A DNA stretch of 64,000 nucleotides from CAYPNF01 sp964411985 (GCA_964411985.1 CAYPNF010000023.1:62001-126000); one strand, 5' to 3'; shown: positions 9,636-18,548, numbered from the stretch's first letter. Translations and numbers: made by a program. The notes: generated by a model not told the origin, from the sequence alone.

Positions 9636-9758
9636 ATGCTGAATCGGAAGTTGTTGATGGGCTATCAAGGCTGGTTTGCCTGCCCGCAGGATGGTTCGTC
9701 CCTTAACTCCTGGGTGCATTGGCTTCGCATGCTCGGCGTAAGCGGGCGCGAACGCTGA
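9636..9758 (+). pseudogene. N-terminal remnant of GH71/GH99-like glycoside hydrolase
   Basis: An ATG at 9636 opens LNRKLLMGYQGWFACPQDGS then SLNSWVHW, close to the conserved start of bacterial GH71/GH99-like proteins (KLMCGYQGWF...GDG...W.HW). After about 30 residues the similarity ends and a stop appears at 9756-9758. The frame is open upstream to 9522 but without recognisable content. I read it as the head of a deleted gene. The rest of 9444-10042 holds no gene I can support. Confidence 0.5.
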
Positions 9759-9899
9759 AAGCGAGGGGAGGCTGCGGCTCGGCCTGCCTTTCCTGGTGGA
9801 TTGAAGTGAGCAAGGGAGTACACAAATCTTGCTTTCAAGGGAGCAATTAGTGGTCTATTGGTTTTCTTAATAAAGAGTTGCTGTGAACTAATAAACCTA

Positions 9900-9927
9900 T
9901 TGACAGCAGTGATGGTTCTTTTATCCT
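9900..9927 (+). promoter_or_regulatory. Possible sigma-70-type promoter for the porin gene
   Basis: TTGACA at 9900-9905, a 16-bp spacer and TATCCT at 9922-9927. The first box is a perfect consensus, the second matches 4 of 6. It lies about 115 bp before the porin start in the AT-richer part of the 9.4-10.0 kb gap. Confidence 0.35.
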
Positions 9928-10042
9928 CCGGATCACTGCCCCAGCCCAGTAACAGGTTTGTGCTTAGTCAACGCAAACCCTATGCCATTAGGTACGTCCA
10001 CTGGATGGATGGCAGAACGAAAGTCAACCACCAAGAATAGCC

Positions 10043-11506
10043 GTGAGCCGATTCCTTACATCTGTCGCCGCTACGTCGGCGCTTCTGAGTACTGTCGCTG
10101 CTGCAGCCGAGACCCAGCCAGCCGCCCCCGCCGCTGGAGCTGCTGCCAGCTCGCCACCGAGTCCAACCTACACCAGCAAGTTCGACGAGGTCGTGCACGA
10201 GTCGAAGCAACCTACCTCCTGGTGGAAATGGGGTGCTGACCTGCGCGTCCGCGACGAGTACTTCAACAATGCCATCACTCTCAACAGCGAAACTCCCTAC
10301 CACGAGCAGAACTACATACGGATTCGTACCCGGTGGTGGAACACCTTCACTCCGGTCCAGAATCTTGACTTGGTCACGCGGCTGACGTGGGAGGGCAGGG
10401 AGTGGACGAAGCCATCCTTCCGCGCGGGCCACATGGAGGGTTTCGATTGGTCAGAGGGGATCTTTGACTCGATGAGCCTGAAGTGGAAGGAGATCGGCAA
10501 AGCTCCCGTGAGCATGACGGTGGGCCGTCAGGACCTCACCGGATTTGGCGATGGCTGGCTGATTCTCGATGGCACGCCTTTGGACGGATCGCGTACGATC
10601 TATTTCGACGCCGCCCGGGTGACTTGGGACCTGAAGCCGCAGAAGACATCGATCGATTTCATGTATATCGACCAGGGTGCTTGGAACGACCGCTGGCTGC
10701 CGCCCATCAACCACCAGGTGAAAACGCAGATCGAGAACAACGAGCGAGGCGGGGTTGTTTATGTGACCCATAAATCGATCCCCAAAACGCAGTTGGACGG
10801 GTACCTCATCTTCAAGCAGACCGAACAAGAAGCCAAGAACGGATACGATTCCAAGCTTTTTACGATGGGCGCCCGTGTGGCTGGTGATGTGGGAGAACAC
10901 TGGAAATACCGATCTGAGTTGGCCTTTCAAATTGGCGATAAGACCGACCCGATCCTGCATGATGCCTACTCCGCGGCAAACGGGATCACGGAGCGTGATG
11001 TATTCGCCACCGGCTTCAACAACCGAGTGTCCTACTTCTTCAAAGATCCTCGAAACGCGCAGCTCCGGATTAGTTACGAGTACTTGACAGGTGATGATCC
11101 GGACACCAAGCGCGACGAGATGTTCGATTCACCTTGGGGTCGATGGCCGCAGTGGAGTGAGCTGTACATCTACTCGTTCATTAACGAGACTCGCATTTCG
11201 CAGATCGCCAACATCCACAAGGTCGGCCCCGGATTTACTTTTACGCCGGTGAAGAAACTGGATTTCATCGCCGATTACTACCTCCTGTTCGCTGATCAAG
11301 AGGTTCCCACCCGCGCTACCACGGCGGGGAATCTATTCACGAATGATGGTAACTTCCGCGGCCATATGGTCAGCGCTGTTTTCAAGTACCGCCACAATGA
11401 ACACCTGAGCGCGCACCTTTGGAGTGAGTTGGTTTTCATGGGGGATTACTATACCCATCGAGACATGATGAGCTTTATTCGGGCCGAAGTGAACCTAACC
11501 TGGTAG
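10043..11506 (+). CDS. Outer-membrane porin, alginate-export family-like
   Basis: 487 residues from a GTG start. The signal peptide is Ala-rich (LTSVAATSALLSTVAAAAETQ) and is followed by a Pro/Ala linker. The mature part alternates charged and aromatic residues as expected of a beta-barrel (WWKWGADLRVRDEYFNNA, IRTRWWNTFTPVQNLDLVTR, GRQDLTGFGDGWLILDGTP) and ends with an aromatic residue (EVNLTW), typical of Bam-inserted proteins. The family includes AlgE-type anion-selective barrels and is widely used for uptake of sugars or acids; the substrate cannot be read from sequence. It stands alone, behind a possible promoter and before a shared hairpin terminator. Confidence 0.75.
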   Translation: MSRFLTSVAATSALLSTVAAAAETQPAAPAAGAAASSPPSPTYTSKFDEVVHESKQPTSWWKWGADLRVRDEYFNNAITLNSETPYHEQNYIRIRTRWWNTFTPVQNLDLVTRLTWEGREWTKPSFRAGHMEGFDWSEGIFDSMSLKWKEIGKAPVSMTVGRQDLTGFGDGWLILDGTPLDGSRTIYFDAARVTWDLKPQKTSIDFMYIDQGAWNDRWLPPINHQVKTQIENNERGGVVYVTHKSIPKTQLDGYLIFKQTEQEAKNGYDSKLFTMGARVAGDVGEHWKYRSELAFQIGDKTDPILHDAYSAANGITERDVFATGFNNRVSYFFKDPRNAQLRISYEYLTGDDPDTKRDEMFDSPWGRWPQWSELYIYSFINETRISQIANIHKVGPGFTFTPVKKLDFIADYYLLFADQEVPTRATTAGNLFTNDGNFRGHMVSAVFKYRHNEHLSAHLWSELVFMGDYYTHRDMMSFIRAEVNLTW

Positions 11507-11536
11507 CAGGTTCTCGTTAACACAGTCTCTCCGCAG

Positions 11537-11570
11537 GGCGCCGGGTTTCCCCCCGGCGCCTTGTGCTTCT
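11537..11570. terminator. Hairpin between convergent porin and adk genes
   Basis: A 9-bp GC-only stem (11537-11545 with 11552-11560, GGCGCCGGG/CCCGGCGCC) and a 6-base loop, followed on the + strand by TTGTGCTTCT. Strong stem, modest T tract; it could serve both genes. Confidence 0.6.
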
Positions 11571-11575
11571 GCGGG

Positions 11576-12400
11576 CTAGCAGGCCGGACTGCCCGAACAC
11601 ACTGGTCTGATTGAGGCTGACCCGGAGGTGCTGGCCTCCCGCCGCCGGTTAAGAACCTCGATGGTGCGATTAAGTACGTCGCTTGGCAGGCCCTCGGCAG
11701 AGATGCTGACTAACAAACCCTGATCTCGGTAGTAATCCACCAGGGGAGCAGTTTGTCTCGCGTAGACTTCTAACCGGGTACGTACTGCCTCCGGGAGATC
11801 GTCCTCTCTCTGGCAGAGCTCATCCCCGCAGAGGTCGCAGAAGCCTGGCCTCCTTGGGGGACAATTCCACACGTGATAGGAAGCGTTGCAGCCTATGCAC
11901 GTTCGCCGCCCTGAGATACGTCGTACGACCTCGTCAATTGGAAGGGTGTAATCCAATACCGCATCGAGAGCCATTCCCTCACTCAAGAGGAGACGTTGCA
12001 GCGCCTCTGCTTGCACTACTGTGCGGGGAAAACCGTCCAGAAGGAAGCCGGTGTCGCAGTGAAGGCAGTGGACCCTCTCATGCACCAGTTCGAGGACGGT
12101 TACATCGGGGACCAGGTCTCCTCGCACCATATGTTGCACAGCGGACTCCATGGCGGGACTTCGTTGCGAAGGTGGCAGGTTCTTACCTGAGCGGAACAAC
12201 TCACCCGTCGAAAGGTGGCAGGTACCGTATTTCTTACAGAGAAATGCTGCTTGAGTGCCTTTCCCCACCCCTGGGGGGCCGAGCAGGATAAGACGAAATG
12301 GGGAATGACCCGCCTCGGTCTGGGGACGGACAGGCTTTCGGCAGAGTTTCCTCTGCTCCCCCGGCTTTAGCCACATCAGCCTCTCAATCTGCACACTCAT
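11576..12400 (-). CDS. adk: Adenylate kinase with zinc-type lid
   Basis: Catalyses ATP + AMP = 2 ADP in the cytoplasm. Walker A GPPGVGKGT lies at about 41-49 after an unusual ~35-residue N-terminal extension; normal Adk begins close to this motif. The AMP-binding helix LSTGELFR and LLDGFPRT motif are present. The lid carries four Cys in two pairs (CIGC ... CDLC) with the following QREDD, the structural zinc form of long Adks. I chose the ATG at 12400; the frame also opens at a TTG (12412), and an ATG at 12376 would shorten the extension. The gene is far from the ribosomal cluster where adk usually sits next to secY, so it may be a second copy. Confidence 0.85.
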   Translation of the reverse strand: MSVQIERLMWLKPGEQRKLCRKPVRPQTEAGHSPFRLILLGPPGVGKGTQAAFLCKKYGTCHLSTGELFRSGKNLPPSQRSPAMESAVQHMVRGDLVPDVTVLELVHERVHCLHCDTGFLLDGFPRTVVQAEALQRLLLSEGMALDAVLDYTLPIDEVVRRISGRRTCIGCNASYHVWNCPPRRPGFCDLCGDELCQREDDLPEAVRTRLEVYARQTAPLVDYYRDQGLLVSISAEGLPSDVLNRTIEVLNRRREASTSGSASIRPVCSGSPAC

Positions 12401-12516
12401 GCCGACAACCAAATCTACCCGTGGTTGCGATTGGAACCACGTTTCGCACTACAGATACAGCATCCTGCAGTGGATGCAATCTGAGAAGTAGGGTTTGTGC
12501 AGAGTAGTAGATCTTA

Positions 12517-13881
12517 TTAAGCCAGACTCCAACCTTTACGGTACTCTCGCCGGATGTACTCGTTGGCTTCGGGCAGGTTTGCAATCTTGAGATTCGCCGG
12601 GTCCCAGTTGAGCTTCTTCCGGGTCAGAAGCTCCCGCAGATGAACTCTCAAAGCGACGTTTCCCAGCAAAACCACCTCAGTGAGTCGGGCCGCCCAGTCT
12701 GCCATGTTGGAACCGCCCTGCTTGCCACCCTTGCAGGCTTCGATCCATTCCTTGTAATGGCCGATGGATCGGGGAAGGGTCTTGGAAACCTCGCCAACCT
12801 CCTTGCGACGACTTTCCGGGTAAACGGTGTTGCCAAGGATGAACCCTTTCGGTCCTACGAGCATCCGTCCGTTATCACCCATAACCTCTCCCTCGGGCAG
12901 CCCTTCGGGACGCGGGGGGCGAAGACCTCCGTCGTACCACACCAGTTTTGTAGGTGGCATGTCGCCACGGGCTGGGAATTGATACGTCACCATGGAGGCG
13001 AGGGGGTACGTCTCCTCGTTAACGCGGCTGGATGCGGCCTCCACCGTGAGAGGATGCTCCAACTTCAGGGCGCGGAAGACCGGATCAAAGGCGTGACAGC
13101 CGATATCTCCCAGAGCGCCCGTGCCAAAATCCCACCAACCACGCCAACGGAAAGGATGATAGGCGCGGTTGAATGGCCGCTCGGGGGCGGCCCCGATCCA
13201 CAGGTCCCAGTCCATCGATGCAGGCACAGCCTGGCTTTCCTTGGGTCTTCCTACGCCTTGAGGCCAATACTCATTGAAGAGGCCTTGGGAGGGCCGGTCC
13301 GTCCAGATATGGGCTTCGGTAACTCCACCTACAGCTCCTGCCGCGACAATCTCGCAGAGTCTCCGAGTCTCTTCGGATGCTTGTCCCTGATTCCCCATTT
13401 GGGTGGCGAGCTTTGTCTCTTTTGCAACGATGCCCAGCTGGCGAGCCTCATAGACAGAGTGGGTGAGGGGTTTCTCGCAGTAGCAGTGCTTGCCCAGCTT
13501 CATGGCGTACATTGAGGCGAAGGCGTGCATGTGGTCCGGCGTTCCCACCACGACCGCGTCGATGTCCTTCTGGGTATCGAGCATCTTCCGGAAATCCTTG
13601 TGCTGCTTGGCATTAGGAAAGTGCTTGAACGTGCCCGCTGCGTTGTCCCAATCCACGTCGCAAAGCGCCACGATGTTCTCCGTCTCCATCTGACGGAGGT
13701 CAGCCCCCCCCTGTCCACCCACACCTATCCCAGCAATATTCAGTTTCTCGTTGGGAGACGTGCCCGCGCGGAGACCGACCACACTGCTGGGTAAGACCAG
13801 CATCGTTGAGGCCGCTAGGGTCGATGTTTGGAGAAAACGCCGCCGGTTAAGATGCGAAGGACTGTTTATGTGGGATTGCAT
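12517..13881 (-). CDS. Gfo/Idh/MocA-family oxidoreductase with Tat signal
   Basis: 454 residues. A twin-arginine signal (NRRRFLQ, residues 12-18, then LAASTMLVLPSSVVG) predicts folded export to the periplasm. The NAD(P)-binding motif GIGVGGQGG is near residue 51 and the family EKP motif (CYCEKPLTH) is at 136-138. The rest fits the GFO_IDH_MocA dehydrogenase fold. Exported members are abundant in Verrucomicrobiota and Planctomycetota and are linked to sugar or inositol oxidation, but the substrate is unknown. I chose the ATG at 13881; the longer frame starts at a TTG 39 bases upstream and would bury the Tat motif deeper. Confidence 0.85.
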   Translation of the reverse strand: MQSHINSPSHLNRRRFLQTSTLAASTMLVLPSSVVGLRAGTSPNEKLNIAGIGVGGQGGADLRQMETENIVALCDVDWDNAAGTFKHFPNAKQHKDFRKMLDTQKDIDAVVVGTPDHMHAFASMYAMKLGKHCYCEKPLTHSVYEARQLGIVAKETKLATQMGNQGQASEETRRLCEIVAAGAVGGVTEAHIWTDRPSQGLFNEYWPQGVGRPKESQAVPASMDWDLWIGAAPERPFNRAYHPFRWRGWWDFGTGALGDIGCHAFDPVFRALKLEHPLTVEAASSRVNEETYPLASMVTYQFPARGDMPPTKLVWYDGGLRPPRPEGLPEGEVMGDNGRMLVGPKGFILGNTVYPESRRKEVGEVSKTLPRSIGHYKEWIEACKGGKQGGSNMADWAARLTEVVLLGNVALRVHLRELLTRKKLNWDPANLKIANLPEANEYIRREYRKGWSLA

Positions 13882-13923
13882 GCCCCACTTGATTCCAGCC
13901 TTCGGGGTTTTATACAACAAAAA

Positions 13924-14625
13924 TCACTTACTGAAGCGGAAATTCACCACGTCGTAGTCCTGCATGATATACTGCTTCGTTTCGAGACGTTGTTTTCCGG
14001 CTCGTTTGGCCTGGGTCTCGCCCCCATTCGAACTGAAGTCCTCGAAGCTGATGATTTCCGCTCGGATGAACCCTTTCTGAATATCAGTGTGAATAGTCCC
14101 CGCGGCGTCCCAGGCGGAAACCCCCTTTCTTACCGGCCAAGCTCGGTTTTCCTTTCCTCCTACCGTGAGGAAAGAGATGTAATCGCTTTGCTGGTACGTC
14201 CGCACCATCAGCGCGTCTAGATCCTCAAGATCTGCCTGCTGGGCGACGGTAATGGGTCTGTTCGTGGCAAAACGGTAGGCGGCCGTAGCTTCGCTTTCTT
14301 CAGGTGTTAGATCGACACCATACAGAAGCTGTTCCGATTCCAGACGAACTTTGAACTTCTGGAGTGCGCTCAGTTCGCCTGGTTGAGGGTCTCTGCCGAG
14401 TCGGGTCTCCACAAATTCAAGATCCTGCAAAATGAGATCTGGTTGGCGGTCGGCGTGAACGAGCACCGCATCCGCCTCTTGCACTTCTTCCTCTCCCACG
14501 ACGTCCACTTGCACGTAGGTCTTCTTCTTGGCCTCCACCAACCGATCCGCCTCATCCAGGCGCGGATCTTTGATGTTGCATTTGCCCAGATTGACTCCGG
14601 GGATTCCGATGACGCAGATCTTCAT
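13924..14625 (-). CDS. Short YchF/DUF933-like protein with eroded nucleotide site
   Basis: 233 residues against about 363 for YchF/OLA1. It starts MKICVIGIPGVNLGKCN where YchF has GLPNVGKST, so the P-loop is broken, and it jumps almost directly to the PDPRLD-equivalent (IKDPRLDEADRLV). The G2, G3 (DVVGEEE in place of DIAGLVKG) and G4 elements are missing or altered. The C-terminal TGS-like domain is well kept (ISFLTVGGKENRAWPVRKG, AAGTIHTDIQKGFIRAEIIS, DVVNFRFSK). I infer a protein that keeps the ribosome/RNA-contacting half without ATPase activity. ATG at 14625 preferred over an upstream start by homology. It precedes the oxidoreductase, 42 bp apart. Confidence 0.7.
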   Translation of the reverse strand: MKICVIGIPGVNLGKCNIKDPRLDEADRLVEAKKKTYVQVDVVGEEEVQEADAVLVHADRQPDLILQDLEFVETRLGRDPQPGELSALQKFKVRLESEQLLYGVDLTPEESEATAAYRFATNRPITVAQQADLEDLDALMVRTYQQSDYISFLTVGGKENRAWPVRKGVSAWDAAGTIHTDIQKGFIRAEIISFEDFSSNGGETQAKRAGKQRLETKQYIMQDYDVVNFRFSK

Positions 14626-14656
14626 AAAAGGGGCTGATTGTGACAACCAGTCCGAT

Positions 14657-15094
14657 TTAGCCAAGGAGTTTGTTTAGGTCCATAGCGCCTAAAGCATTGA
14701 TTTGGCGTTGCTGCAGAGCTTGGATGGCTAATTCGGGGCGGTCGAAGCGGAAGACGAGCACACCACGGTTCTCCTTCTTGAAGGTAAACGCATAGACGTA
14801 TTCCACATTCACGCTGGTACCTTCGAGGGCTTCCAGAACCCGCACCAGACCACCCGGTTTGTCGTCCACCTCGATTGCCGCCACCTCCGTCACCTTGACG
14901 AGGCAACCGCTTTGTTCCAGAACCGATTTGGCCTTCTCCCAGTCGGTCACAATCAGCCGCAGAATGCCGAACTGCTGGCTGTCTGCCAGGCTGAAGGTGA
15001 TGATGTTGATTCCCGCTGCTGCAAGGACCTTGCAGGGGGTGGTGAGGGAACCTGGCTCGTTCTGAAGGAACAGGGAGAGTTGTTTGAGGATCAT
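14657..15094 (-). CDS. Tandem ACT-domain protein
   Basis: 145 residues with two ACT folds (about 1-70 and 71-145): ILKQLSLFLQNEPGSL...AAAGINI and VDDKPGGLVRVLEALEGTSV. ACT pairs bind amino acids and act as sensors or allosteric subunits. This type is commonly found next to phenylacetate-CoA ligase and indolepyruvate oxidoreductase genes, as here, suggesting it senses an aromatic amino acid for that module. ATG at 15094 gives the usual MILKQ N-terminus; it lies 22 bp after paaK. Confidence 0.85.
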   Translation of the reverse strand: MILKQLSLFLQNEPGSLTTPCKVLAAAGINIITFSLADSQQFGILRLIVTDWEKAKSVLEQSGCLVKVTEVAAIEVDDKPGGLVRVLEALEGTSVNVEYVYAFTFKKENRGVLVFRFDRPELAIQALQQRQINALGAMDLNKLLG

Positions 15095-15116
15095 AGCGGG
15101 TACCTTTCTTGCGCGC

Positions 15117-16445
15117 TTACATTTTTCGTTTGTCCTGGACCCGGCGAGCCTTGCCCTCACTCCGTTGCAGGGTGCGGGGAGCCATCAATCTCACTTCAGC
15201 TCGAAGGCCGGTGACCGATTCGATGGAATGAGAAAGCTTGGCTTGGAGGGTCTCCATGGCCCCCACTGTGTCGCTGAGCACTTCTGAAGTCACCTCCACC
15301 TGCACTTCCACCGTGTCCAATCCTTTCACCCGGTCGACGATGATCTGGTAGTGGGGTAGGGTTCCTTCCACAGCCAGGAGTGCGGTCTCGATCTGCGACG
15401 GGAACATGTTGACGCCACGGATGATCAGCATGTCGTCACTACGCCGCGCGATGCGGCAAATCCTTCGAAGGGTGCGCCCACAGCCGCACTTTTCCGCTGC
15501 GAGCGAGGTAATGTCGTGGGTCCGGTAACGGATCATGGGCATGGCACGCTTGCAGAGGGTGGTGAGAACGAGTTCCCCTTCGGCTCCGTCTGGACAAGGT
15601 ACACCAGTTTTTGGGTCCACGATCTCCGGGTAAAACATGTCTTCGAAGATGTGGGGGCCTGCCTGCTCCTGACATTCCATCGCGACCCCAGGCCCAATGA
15701 TTTCGGAGAGACCGTAGATATCGTACGCCTTGATGCCGCTTTCAGTCTGGATTCGCTTGCGCATCTCCTCGGTCCAAGGCTCAGCCCCAAACACTCCGGC
15801 CTTGAGCGGAAGGGATTTCATGTCAACTCCCAGTTCCGTGGCCCTCTCGATGAGGTGAAGGAAGTAGCTGGGAGTACAGCAGATTGCCGTTACGCCGAAG
15901 TCCTTGAGGACCATGATTTGACGGTCCGTGTTTCCACCTGAGATAGGGATGACGCAGGCACCCAGGGCCTCTGCACCGTAATGAGCACCCAGCCCTCCAG
16001 TGAACAGGCCATACCCATAGGCGTTTTGGATGATGTCGCCGCGGTGGAGTCCGCAGGCGGTGAAACTCCTCAACATCACCTGGGCCCAGTCGTTCAGGTC
16101 CTCCTGCGTATAGGCCACTACGATGGGTTTTCCTGTTGTGCCGCTGGAGGCATGAAATCGGACGATGTCGGAAAGAGGGCTGGCGAATAGACCGAAGGGA
16201 TAGGACTCTCGCAGGTCGTGTTTCTCGGTGAAGGGCAGGCGCGCAATGTCATCCAGGGATCGAATGTCGCCGGGAGTTATCCCCGCCTTGTCCATGCGTT
16301 CGCGGTAGAGCTTTACGCAGGTGTAGGCCCGGTCCACGATGGCTCGCAATCGGGCTAGTTGAAGTTCACGGAGTTGCTGCTCGGGCAGGTAGTCGAGAGC
16401 GCTGGCCGTGTGGAATCCTTTACCGAGAGTGGAGTAGTTGACCAT
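15117..16445 (-). CDS. paaK: Phenylacetate-CoA ligase
   Basis: 442 residues, normal family length. Adenylate-forming enzyme: arylacetate + ATP + CoA gives arylacetyl-CoA + AMP + PPi. The phosphate loop ASSGTTGKP is at 99-107; later motifs are YGLSEIIGPG, GELVLTTL and IRGVNMFPSQIE of the mobile C-terminal domain. It lies 11 bp after iorB and before the ACT gene, the classic set for interconversion of arylpyruvates and arylacetates. Cytoplasmic. The specific acid (phenylacetate, indoleacetate or 4-hydroxyphenylacetate) is not determinable from sequence. Confidence 0.9.
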   Translation of the reverse strand: MVNYSTLGKGFHTASALDYLPEQQLRELQLARLRAIVDRAYTCVKLYRERMDKAGITPGDIRSLDDIARLPFTEKHDLRESYPFGLFASPLSDIVRFHASSGTTGKPIVVAYTQEDLNDWAQVMLRSFTACGLHRGDIIQNAYGYGLFTGGLGAHYGAEALGACVIPISGGNTDRQIMVLKDFGVTAICCTPSYFLHLIERATELGVDMKSLPLKAGVFGAEPWTEEMRKRIQTESGIKAYDIYGLSEIIGPGVAMECQEQAGPHIFEDMFYPEIVDPKTGVPCPDGAEGELVLTTLCKRAMPMIRYRTHDITSLAAEKCGCGRTLRRICRIARRSDDMLIIRGVNMFPSQIETALLAVEGTLPHYQIIVDRVKGLDTVEVQVEVTSEVLSDTVGAMETLQAKLSHSIESVTGLRAEVRLMAPRTLQRSEGKARRVQDKRKM

Positions 16446-16456
16446 AGACAGCGGGT

Positions 16457-16969
16457 TCAGGTAATGGCTGGCATCTGAGCTTTACTGGCACCGAGATCAA
16501 AGGCGCTTTTATTGGCCGAAAAATGCTCAGCTGGCAGGTTTCGTTGCAGGGCCTGAATCCAGCAATCCGCAGGAAGGTTCAAGTGAGCGCTGAGGTACCC
16601 CAGCAGGGCCACATTCAGGCTTTTGCGATTCGGCAGGTTGATGTCTTCCAGCAACTCGGGCACCATGAGCTTGCCCCCTGATTTCAGTTGGGTGCGGTGC
16701 GGCTCGACTTGGTCCGGGGTCAGCACGACCAGAAAATCGGCTTCTCCATCCGGGATCATGGGGCTGAAGACCTCGCTTCCATAGCGAACGTCGCTCCAAA
16801 CAGACCCGCCGCGCTGGCTCATTCCGTGGAGTTCACTCTTCTTCACCTCGTGGCCCGCCAGGAAAACTGCATCAGCCAGAATATCGGATGCCTTGAGCAC
16901 ACCTTGTCCGCCAAGGCCTGCGATGATGACGTTAATGGGTGGCACACTCGGCCTTTCTTTCGACTTCAC
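16457..16969 (-). CDS. iorB: Indolepyruvate ferredoxin oxidoreductase, beta (gamma-type) subunit
   Basis: 170 residues. The N-terminus INVIIAGLGGQGVLKASDIL and the KKSELHGMSQRGGSVWSDVRYG segment are hallmarks of the POR gamma/IorB domain. With IorA it oxidatively decarboxylates arylpyruvates to aryl-CoA, reducing ferredoxin. The GTG at 16969 overlaps the end of iorA by 38 bp; a second GTG at 16945 gives a 14-bp overlap and is equally plausible. Translational coupling to iorA is likely. Confidence 0.88.
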   Translation of the reverse strand: MKSKERPSVPPINVIIAGLGGQGVLKASDILADAVFLAGHEVKKSELHGMSQRGGSVWSDVRYGSEVFSPMIPDGEADFLVVLTPDQVEPHRTQLKSGGKLMVPELLEDINLPNRKSLNVALLGYLSAHLNLPADCWIQALQRNLPAEHFSANKSAFDLGASKAQMPAIT

Positions 16970-18548
16970 ACTTTTCGTACTCTTTCAACTGCTTGATAAT
17001 CAATATGCAAGGACGACGGACGACAATGACGCAAAGTTGCCCGCTGTCCAGGCAGTCCTTCAGCAGCCGGTCGAAGTCATCTGATCCGACTCTCGGTTCC
17101 ACCACATGCACTCTGGGGACACCCACGGCTCTGGCCACGTCCTCGATGATGAACCGATTCGTTGTCTCATGAAGGAGCGAGCGTCCTGTACCCGGATGCT
17201 CCTGATGCCCCGTCATCGCGGTGGTGGAGTTGTCGAGGACGATCACGACGTGGCCCGTCTTGGGAGGGTTATAGACCATTTCCACCAACCCGGTAATGCC
17301 GCTGTGAACGAACGTGCTGTCTCCGATCACGCTCACCACTCGCTTCTGCTCGTCTTCCGGGAGAACGTGTCTTAGGCCAAGCCCCACGCCCAGACTTGCT
17401 CCCATGCAAACGATGGTATCAATAGCCTCAAACGGGGCAAGGACGCCTAACGAGTAGCACCCGATGTCCCCAGACACGATGCAGCTCATCTTTCTTAGTG
17501 CCGTGAAAACTTGCCGGTACGCACAGGCATCGCACAACTGCGGAGCCTTGCCACTTGGGCGAACTGGGTCAGGAGTGTTGTCGCCCGAGATGATCTTGCG
17601 TACCCGAGTTACGTTCAGCTCGCCAAACCGGAAGGGCTCCGGCTTTCCCTCGACGGGGATGCCAGCAGCTCGCAGGGCGTCAGCGAGGTAGGGGTCCCCT
17701 TCTTCGATCACCAGGCAACGCTCCACTGATTCAGCAAACTTCTTAATCCGTTCCAGGGGCAGGGGATAGGTGACGGCAAGTTTCAGCACGGACGCTTCCG
17801 GTGCCGCTTCTCGAACGTGCACATAGGAGATGCCAGACGTGATAATCCCAAGTTCCTTTCCGCCAGGCACAAGTCGGTTCAACTCGGAACCCTCGTTCCA
17901 GCGAGTGATTTCTGACAGTTTCTGTCGAAGCCTCCGGTGGGCGGGACGGGCATTGGAGGGAATCATCACTCTGCCCGCCACATCCTTCGTAAAGGCTAGG
18001 GGAGGTCTGACGATCATGTCAGCCTTCGGTTGAACGACGGTCTTGGAATGGCAGACTCGGGTTGTGACCCTGAGAAGCACCGGAACTTTGTAACGTTCAG
18101 AGAGCTCGAACGCGGCGAGGGTGAACTCATATGCTTCCTGGGAGTCCGAAGGTTCCAGCATGGGAACTGCCGCAGCCACGGCATAATGCCGGTTGTCCTG
18201 TTCGTTTTGGCTCGAGGCCATGCCTGGGTCATCAGCTGAGACGATGACCAAGCCACCCGTAATGCCCGTATAGGCGACCGTGAACAGAGGGTCCGCGGCC
18301 ACATTGAGCCCCACGTGCTTCATGGTGGCGAGCGCTCGGGCTCCGCCGAAGGACGCTCCGATCGCCACCTCCAGCGCCACCTTCTCGTTGGGAGACCATT
18401 GTCCTTTGCCTCCGAGTTCAGAGAAGTACTCCAAGATTTCTGTGGAAGGGGTCCCGGGATACCCCGATCCGAGGGCTACCCCTGCGTGTAGGGCTCCCAG
18501 AGCGATCGCTTCGTCTCCGCTCAACAGTTGTCGTTTCTTATCAATCAT
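16932..18548 (-). CDS. iorA: Indolepyruvate ferredoxin oxidoreductase, alpha subunit, without ferredoxin domain
   Basis: 538 residues from an ATG at 18548. The pyrimidine domain (GYPGTPSTEILEYF), the swivel region and the thiamine-diphosphate-binding C-terminal core (GDSTFVHSG and the downstream VLDNSTTAMTGHQ, about 410-440) are all present. Usual IorA proteins are above 600 residues and finish with a 2x[4Fe-4S] ferredoxin domain; this one stops just after RRPCILIIKQ with no CxxCxxC cluster. A separate ferredoxin must take the electrons if the enzyme works as in archaea. First gene of the iorA-iorB-paaK-ACT series. Confidence 0.87.
   Translation of the reverse strand: MIDKKRQLLSGDEAIALGALHAGVALGSGYPGTPSTEILEYFSELGGKGQWSPNEKVALEVAIGASFGGARALATMKHVGLNVAADPLFTVAYTGITGGLVIVSADDPGMASSQNEQDNRHYAVAAAVPMLEPSDSQEAYEFTLAAFELSERYKVPVLLRVTTRVCHSKTVVQPKADMIVRPPLAFTKDVAGRVMIPSNARPAHRRLRQKLSEITRWNEGSELNRLVPGGKELGIITSGISYVHVREAAPEASVLKLAVTYPLPLERIKKFAESVERCLVIEEGDPYLADALRAAGIPVEGKPEPFRFGELNVTRVRKIISGDNTPDPVRPSGKAPQLCDACAYRQVFTALRKMSCIVSGDIGCYSLGVLAPFEAIDTIVCMGASLGVGLGLRHVLPEDEQKRVVSVIGDSTFVHSGITGLVEMVYNPPKTGHVVIVLDNSTTAMTGHQEHPGTGRSLLHETTNRFIIEDVARAVGVPRVHVVEPRVGSDDFDRLLKDCLDSGQLCVIVVRRPCILIIKQLKEYEKCEVERKAECATH

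Noticed and set aside
9223..9642. 139-residue plus-strand frame over the gene debris
   Set aside because: Overlaps the end of the hydrolase gene in another frame and the recognisable fragments are in different frames.
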